From assembly GCF_022539505.1 (NCBI RefSeq), contig NC_061513.1, forward strand, positions 177,474,017-177,538,016: DNA of 64,000 nucleotides, read 5' to 3'. The first letter of the stretch is position 1. Each line of letters begins with the position of its first letter. The translations under genes were made by a program, and so were the position numbers. The notes below the pieces were generated by a model, which searched no databases, was not told the DNA's origin, and saw nothing but the letters and a program-made list of their open reading frames with translations. This document shows positions 58,236 through 64,000 of this stretch, one piece after another. The DNA comes from Lolium rigidum (lineage: Eukaryota; Streptophyta; Magnoliopsida; Poales; Poaceae).

Positions 58236-58419
58236 CTTAGTATTCTCAGGAGTAGCTATTTAATAAAAATAATGCAAGCAACAGAAATAAAAGCTATACT
58301 ATTTTTTTGGATTTTCGATATAAAATGCAAACAAGATAAAAATAATGTATGCAAGCAATACAATAACAAAGTAAAAGAGTTGAGAGTGAGAGACTCCCCT
58401 CGCAGAAGAGATGCTTTCC

Positions 58420-58437
58420 TCCCCGGCGACGGCGCCA
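58420..58437 (-). other. Element E: primer-binding site
   Basis: On the - strand TGGCGCCGTCGCCGGGGA, 10 bp inside the 5' LTR; one base from the classical plant tRNA-Asp site. Confidence 0.85.
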
Positions 58438-58447
58438 AAAAAGGTCT

Positions 58448-59302
58448 TGCTGGGCGCGGAGTTGATGAAGGAGAATTTATGCGCAACGTTGAGTGGAACC
58501 CCAAGAGGAAGGTATGATGAGCACATCAGGAAGTTTTCCCTCAGTAAGAAACCAAGGTTTATCGACCAGTAGGAGAAAAACATTCTCCCCCGAGGTGTTG
58601 CGAACCAACTCGTGGCAGGGCGCACTGCGGCGTCGGCGAGCAATGTGGAGACCTGCACACAAACAACCAAGTACTTTGTCCCCAACTTTCAGCGAGGTGG
58701 TCAAGCTCACTGGTTTTGCTGAAAACAAAGGATTAAACAAACCGTGTGGAAAAAGAATTGTTTGCAGAGAACAGAACAGAAAGATGTTGTAGAAGATTGC
58801 AATTAAAAGAAGAAGGACCGGGATCCACAGTTCACTTGAGGCGCCTCCCCAATAAAATAAATATGCTGGGTAAACAAATTACAGATGGGCAATTGACAAA
58901 TAGAGATTCTACGCTAATGGTTGGTGCAGAATACATGCTATGAAAGTATGCGGGCATTACAACAATATACATAGACTGTAATCCAACTGAATCTATGACT
59001 AATAATCCACCTTCAGGATTGCATCCGCGACAACCTCCAGTATTAAGTTGCAAGCAACGGACTATCGCTTTAAGCAATGTGTGTAAAGTAAATGATGAAA
59101 CTACCCTTGAATAGAACACCGCTGTTTTCTCCCTAGTAGCAACAACACATCTACAACTATAGAGACAAGGTCACTTCCCATGGTTAAATAGAGGCATGAA
59201 CCCACTATCGAGCATAAATACTCCCTCTTGAAGTCGCTAGCATGTACTTGGCCAGAGCATCTACTAGAAACAGAGAGCAGGCAAGATCATAATAACATAA
59301 TA
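58448..59302 (-). repeat. Element E: 5' LTR, truncated
   Basis: Matches 51865 to about 52714 of the left LTR closely and stops in ATAACATAATA where the CACTA end begins; in the left LTR the sequence runs on as CATAATCTCAACC. Confidence 0.88.
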
Positions 59303-59978
59303 CACTACAAGAAAAGTTGCCATGGACGACGAAGTTGAAGTCGCGCCGTGGTTGCTGGTGTACCATGGCCGACGATTTTGGGTCCCTCCGTGGTGCATGT
59401 CAAAACTTTTTTTTTCTTGTTTTTGAGGCCACCTAGCCCGACGAAAGCGGCCAAAACGTCGCGTATGGTGGCCCGGGATGTGGTGCATCGCGAATTCTCG
59501 GGTTCGCCGGCCGAGTCAACGCAAATCCGCACCGCCGAGGGATGTAGGGCCCATATGGCAGCCTCTCTGGCATTGTTTCTTTTTCTCGATCGCGCCATCT
59601 CGTTCAACGTTCTCCGATCGAGCCGTTTACGATGCAGGATCATGGGTCCCGCATGTCATCCTCTATGAACCAAAATTCTTTCTATTCTTGGATTTTTTTT
59701 GACCCCCTGATTTCTGGCTACTTCCTTTTTCTTTTGATCCCTTGCCGCCTTGGAAACGTTGAGACCGCTGCTGCTAAATGGGAACCGCATGTCATCCTCT
59801 ATGTGCAATCAACTTTCTTTTCTTGGAGTTTTTTTGGCACCTCAAATTTGGTCACTTGCCTTTTTCTTTCGATCCCCTGCCGCCTCTCAAACGGTGATAC
59901 CGCTGCTGCTAAATGGGACCCGCATGTCATCCTCTATGCACTATAAAACTTTCTTTTCTGGAATTATTTTTGGCACCT
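59303..59978 (+). mobile_element. Left terminus of a CACTA transposon
   Basis: Begins CACTACAAGAAAAGTTGCCA at 59303, the standard CACTA start, after ATA (a 3-bp target candidate). Subterminal repeats follow: GGACCCGCATGTCATCCTCT-like words recur near 59640, 59787 and 59920, and GCTGCTGCTAAATGGGA twice (about 59769 and 59901). No transposase sequence. Interrupted at 59979 by an LTR start. Confidence 0.8.
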
Positions 59979-60398
59979 TGATACGTCTCCAACGTATCGA
60001 TAATTTCTTATGTTCCATGCCACATTATTGATGTTATCTACATGTTTTATGCACACTTTATGTCATATTCGTGCATTTTGTGGAACTAACCTATTAACAA
60101 GATGCCGAAAGGCCGATTCTTTGTTCTCGCTGTTTTTGGTTCCAGAAAGGCTGTTCGGGCAATATTCTCGAATTGGACGAAATCAACGCCAAACCTCCTA
60201 TTTTTCCCGGAAGGCTCCGAACACCGAAGAAGAGTCGGAGAGGGGCCGGGGGGCCCCACACCATAGGGCCGCGCGGGCTGGCCTCGGCCGCGCCGGCCTA
60301 GGGTGAGGCCACCCTGTCGACCCTCTGCGCCGCCTCTTCGCCTATATAACCCCTTTCGACCTAAAAACACGAGTACCAATTGACGAAACTCCGGAAAG
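59979..60398 (+). repeat. Start of an Athila-type LTR, running into a gap
   Basis: TGATACGTCTCCAACGTATC at 59979, then the same succession of blocks as the LTR of C (GAACTAACCTATTAACAAGA, AATATTCTCG...TTGGACGAAATCAACGC, CCTATATAACCCCTTTCG). It breaks off at the N gap at 60399. Whether a whole element or a solo LTR lies in the gap is unknown. Confidence 0.85.
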
Positions 60399-60498
60399 NN
60401 NNNNNNNNNNNNNNNNNNNNNNNNNNNNNNNNNNNNNNNNNNNNNNNNNNNNNNNNNNNNNNNNNNNNNNNNNNNNNNNNNNNNNNNNNNNNNNNNNN
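60399..60498. other. Assembly gap (100 N)
   Basis: Exactly 100 N; unknown true length. Confidence 0.99.
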
Positions 60499-61223
60499 GC
60501 TTGGTGGGCCGGCCCATTTGATCTAATGTGGACCCCACGCACTAAATGGGCCGCCCGACTAGCGTGAAAGCGGGACCCACGTGCTAATTGGGCCACCCAA
60601 CAACTTCTTGGGCCGCCCACTTGCTTTAAGGTGGACCCCACTTGGTAAATGGGCCGCCCGATAACATGAAAGTGGGTCCCACATGTTTTGTGGGCCGGCC
60701 CTTTGCTCGTTGACCGGTCAAACGAGTGCATTCGGCCCGACCCACATGCTTAGTGGGCCGGCCCATTAATGTTTTGACCGAATCAACCTTAGAGGTTAGG
60801 CTCGGCCCACGTAACTAATGGACCAGCCTCGGCTATATAGTTGACCGGTCAAACTAAGTCGGCTGGCCCGGCCCGCAAACTTAATGGGCCGGCCCGCTTA
60901 AGACGTGGCACGCCTCGTGTGGGCCTACCATCTACCACGGGGTTTCGACGGCTAACGCCGTTAACCGCGATCAACCGGCGTCCGCCACGTATCGCTTTGC
61001 ATGACGTCGCCAGCCAACGGGCTCCCGAAACACTTCGCAACGGTCCGATTTTCCGTGGCGGAAGGGCGCCCAAGCGCGACGGACCGAAAAAATCATCGTA
61101 GGACTTTGCCTGACGCAGTTTCGACAACAGAACCCATATCGTCGGGTTAGGCCCATAGGCGATGAAAAATACCCCTTAGCGGACGATTTTGAGACGTTGT
61201 CTATCAGAACTTTTCTTGTAGTG
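60499..61223 (-). mobile_element. Right terminus of a CACTA transposon with subterminal repeats
   Basis: Ends TTTTCTTGTAGTG at 61223, the inverted CACTACAAGAAAA. 60500-60910 is packed with GGGCCGGCCC/GGGCCGCCC words alternating with GTGGACCCCAC-like words and TTGACCGGTCAAAC, the kind of repeats a CACTA transposase binds. No coding region. The next 3 bp are CTA, not the ATA seen left of 59303. Confidence 0.8.
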
Positions 61224-61690
61224 CTAGTTGATGCCCGATCTTTCACAGCGAGAACCTGGGATAGTAAATTCTCCCAACAACGCGATGAACGCAGCCTGGA
61301 GAAGAGGGAACGAATCCAGCAAGCAACAGATCGATGAACGATACGCCTCAAACCAAGAGCTAGATAATCCTTGATGAACACAAGAACCTTCGCAGCAGAT
61401 ATAATAGATAACGGCAGCGCCGTACCCCCGGAGGGATGATACACGTGAACACACGCAATGGGGTAAACCCTAAACTTTAGACTAAACTTGTTCTACCTCT
61501 AACCCTAGCCGCACCTCCACTTATATGAGGGGTGGAGTGGCCGGCCAGCCCTAGTGGGCTTCTCTACCTTGGTTTGGACAGGCCCAAACCAAACTGACTC
61601 AATTTATTAAAAACCCTAATTGGCCCACATATGACCATAGACATAAAATAAGATAACTAAGCTGGTGGAGTCCTGAATCGGGGCTCCACA
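61224..61690 (-). repeat. Element G: 3' LTR, missing its last 24 bp
   Basis: On the - strand starts TGTGGAGCCCCGATTC at 61690 and ends abruptly at CGGGCATCAACTAG (61224). The intact right LTR continues for 24 more bases to ...CCCACA. Confidence 0.8.
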
Positions 61691-62576
61691 TAGGCCTTCG
61701 TGCCCATATCATCCTCCCCCCTTCAAGAAGCGTTGTCCCTAACGTGTGAGGGTCTTCTGGAAAAGGTGACGTGATATGAACATGACACGTCCTCGCCGTC
61801 TTCAAGTCTTGCTTGCCTTCCACACCACATCCTCCCTCGCGGCCTTCTCGACTTGATACATCACTTGGCGCCTCCTTTCTTCTCCACATGAGCTTGGACT
61901 TCGGCGCCAATTCCTTCTTGTTGCGAGGTTTTGATGGACCCTTGTGTCGCTGCACATGACCCTGCACAAGATGTGTAATTCCTGGGCCACATAGATATCT
62001 CACACGTCCATCCTTGCCTCGATGCATCCGCGGTGTCGCGGAAAACTGGACAACAGTACACCTAGTACGGTAGTGCCGCTGCCCACCGGTCTCCACCGAC
62101 GCGCCGCCTCCCACTCCTCCCATGCGCATCCGCGCCATATGTACCGACACACCATCAGCACAAACATCATCGGTCCGTATACTAGCATCAACACAAACCG
62201 GAACTGTAGCACATGCTGCACCATCCACATCAACAACAAGTGTAGCTTCATCCAGCTTGTCACCAACAAGAACTTGCTTGTCATCTACAGGCTTGGCTGA
62301 AACATCACCAACATCAATGGTCGAAACATCATGCACCTTTTGTTGCACATTAGGCTTGTGCAACTTCTCCTTACGCACCACTAACTCCACATCGGACTTG
62401 ATATGATCATCACCCATAGGCTTCAAAGTCCGCTGTTTGCCACCATGCATAAAAGAATATGTATTTGCTCGCCTAAAGATGTGTCACATTGCGATCATAC
62501 TCGCCAAGGACGCCCAAGTAGCAATCCGCACACCTCCAATGGCAACACATCGCAATCGATCTCATCAACATAGTCA
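61691..62576 (-). other. Element G: internal region without recognisable pol
   Basis: A reverse frame 62450-61599 of 283 codons runs across the LTR junction and has no RT or integrase motif. Composition is Val/Asp-rich, then basic. Probably the gag-pol linker or a remnant after deletion of pol. Confidence 0.4.
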
Positions 62577-62825
62577 TCAACCGTAAATGGCACACGCACC
62601 TTGTGAGTAATCTTCAGCATACCACAGCCTATTCAACCACTCAAGACGTTTAGGTTCGGGAAGACGCCATGTAGACAACCCCAACGCTGCCACCATCGCC
62701 TTGCTAATGCCATTAGTACAGCTTCCACCATCAATCATCAACTTGCAAGCCTTGCCCTTGATATATGCACCGAGTCCGAAACAAACTCCACCGCCGACCC
62801 TTGTCAACCGTCTTGCAAGCATCAC
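62577..62825 (-). pseudogene. Element G: aspartic protease remnant
   Basis: 82 codons with KACKLMIDGGSCTNGISKAM, the DGGS active-site variant of gypsy proteases, followed by VAALGLSTWRLPEP. The sequence then loses similarity and stops. No second LGRP-like motif is seen. Confidence 0.7.
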
Positions 62826-62883
62826 CTTGTACCCTCTTGAGTTGCATATTCAGCCCGCTCAATGGTACATCCTCTTCAACAGA

Positions 62884-63593
62884 TCACGATAGTGCTCTTG
62901 GTATCGAGCCAGGTTTCCTCTCCTCAATGACTGTCGATACGGAAACAACCTCCTCCACAGTAGTGTTAGAGCACACCACCGGCTTACTCAAGATCGCAAA
63001 TTTAAAGCTATGACGAAGAAACCGCTTGAAATCTGCCCAACTAGACCGTATACCAACGATACCCTGAACTATGAGAGCATTACGGTACCAACTAGCCACA
63101 ACATCGTCAACACGCATGTAGGCAATAGCAAACTCCATCTGGCCACCAAAAGAACTATCAAACTCCTTGCATCTCGCAAATCCACCTTCAATGTGTGATT
63201 CCCAAAGTTGAAATTCGGCCGGTGTCGCGAACTAGACAACCTCCATTTGATTTGCGATGCGTCAAACTTGGTACCTATCCTCGGACCGAGGTAGTCATGA
63301 TACACATCGTCACTCTTATGTGCCTCACTAACACAAGACATTGGAGCAACAACATCAACAGCATGACCCCGCATCACCGGAGAATCCACCGCAGCAACAG
63401 GAGAAATCGCCGGAGGAAAAACTGCAGCAGTCTGAGCCAGCCCGGCCCAGGGCCCGGTTAGACCGGCCTCCAGACCGGCCAGCCCGGTCCTTGGCCCGGT
63501 TGACCGGCCGCCAACCGGATGCGTCGTACCGGAACACAACCGGATGAATTTTTGCGAACTTCCCGGTTTGCCGCCCGGTTGACCGGGTGCCAC
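62884..63593 (-). pseudogene. Element G: gag remnant, frameshifted
   Basis: Two overlapping frames: 63593-63069 (Gly/Pro-rich start, then GTKFDASQIKWRL and FGNHTLKVDLRDA) and 63138-62884 (MEFAIAYMRVDDVVASWYRN...WADFKRFLRHSF, the gag core). An indel near 63110 separates them. Confidence 0.6.
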
Positions 63594-63620
63594 GCCGGCC
63601 GGCCCGTGGTATCAGAACCT

Positions 63621-63633
63621 GGCTCTGATACCA
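63621..63633 (-). other. Element G: primer-binding site (initiator tRNA-Met type)
   Basis: On the - strand TGGTATCAGAGCC, the usual plant Met primer site, 5 bp inside the LTR end at 63639. Confidence 0.85.
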
Positions 63634-63638
63634 CATGA

Positions 63639-64000
63639 TGTGGGAGGAACCCAGTGGATCCTCCTAGTTGATGCCCGATCTTTCACAGCGAGAACCTGGG
63701 GTAGTAAATCCTCCCAACAACGCGATGAACGCAGCCTGGAGAAGAGGGAACGAATCCAGCAAGCAACGGATCGATGAACGATACGCCTCAAACCAAGAGC
63801 TAGATAATCCTTGATGAACACAAGAACCTTCGCAGCAGATATAATAGATAACGGCAGTGCCGTTCCCCCGGAGGGATGATACACGTGAACACACGCAATG
63901 GGGTAAACCCTAAACTTTAGACTAAACTTGTTCTACCTCTAACCCTAGCCGCGCCTCCACTTATATGAGGGGTGGAGTGGCCGGCCAGCCCTAGTGGGCC
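63639..64000 (-). repeat. Element G: 5' LTR, running off the window
   Basis: On the + strand starts TGTGGGAGGAACCCAG, matching the CCACA end expected opposite the TGTGG start of the LTR. The rest matches 61224 onward with a few substitutions. Confidence 0.82.

Larger units (their letters stand above)
51865..59302 (-). mobile_element. Element E: gag-protease-only Athila-type element, truncated on the right
   Basis: On the - strand from right to left: partial 5' LTR (58448-59302), tRNA-Asp primer site, gag, protease, long 3' non-coding region, 3' LTR (51865-53456). No RT, RNase H or integrase. The 5' LTR is cut at 59302 by a CACTA terminus and its remaining 700 bp or so are not found on the other side. 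The shared part of the two LTRs is very similar by eye, so the element is fairly young. Confidence 0.85.
61224..64000 (-). mobile_element. Element G: degenerate gypsy-type LTR element, - strand
   Basis: Direct repeats 61224-61690 and 63639 to the window end are LTRs, about 98 percent identical over the shared part by eye. On the - strand: 5' LTR, initiator-Met primer site, gag remnants, protease remnant, then sequence without RT or integrase, polypurine tract (GAAGGGGGG, near 61723-61732), 3' LTR. The left LTR lacks its last 24 bp, where the CACTA end begins. Confidence 0.75.

Overview
The window looks like nuclear DNA of a Pooideae grass, most likely of the wheat/barley tribe (Triticeae). 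It is a deep nest of large LTR retrotransposons with long TG...CA LTRs and tRNA-Asp-type primer sites, and it also holds a full-length tRNA-type SINE, a Stowaway-type MITE, CACTA ends and LINE 3' ends. All of this surrounds one small gene island. Two runs of exactly 100 N (44218-44317, 60399-60498) are assembly gaps. I see no rRNA, tRNA, CRISPR or bacterial feature. Family names come from sequence features and memory; no search was run.

Left third. The 3' half of a Tat-clade Ty3/gypsy element (element A, 1-7704, + strand: integrase, a reverse-strand gene, 3' LTR) is inserted in an Athila-type element (B, 7705-17842, - strand). B sits in the 3' end of another Athila-type element (C, 17843-19977, + strand). 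B has gag-protease and an ATHILA-ORF1-like gene but no reverse transcriptase or integrase. In their place is about 2 kb of non-retroviral DNA carrying a SINE and a tiny LINE insertion. From 19978 to 22956 lie a LINE 3' end, unassigned DNA, a SINE fragment, a probable old LTR and half of a small TIR element called X here.

Middle. A second Tat-clade element (T2, 22957-46959) has both LTRs and splits X. T2 has gag, protease, RT, two RNase H domains and integrase on the + strand. Downstream, on the - strand, is a gene that I resolve into eight exons with GT-AG introns; the same structure is present in A. T2 is itself interrupted by a 6.85-kb non-autonomous Athila-type element (D, 34431-41282, target duplication GTAGC) and by a 3.28-kb Angela/BARE-like LTR insertion (F, 42803-46079, target duplication AAAAG).

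Gene island, about 47.2-50.3 kb. Two tandem tau-class glutathione S-transferase genes lie on the + strand, each with a TATA box, two exons and a polyadenylation signal. The upstream copy has a 1-bp frameshift. The downstream copy is intact and carries a 39-bp LINE tail in its intron and a Stowaway MITE just after its poly(A) signal.

Right end. A gag-protease-only Athila-type element (E, 51865-59302, - strand) is cut by a CACTA terminus. After an Athila-type LTR start and a gap comes a second CACTA terminus abutting an unrelated gypsy element (G, 61224 to beyond 64000, - strand, initiator-Met primer site). The flanks of the two CACTA ends do not match, so the order across the gap at 60399 is doubtful.

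The best candidate for something under-described is the spliced, antisense, eight-exon gene carried by both Tat elements.
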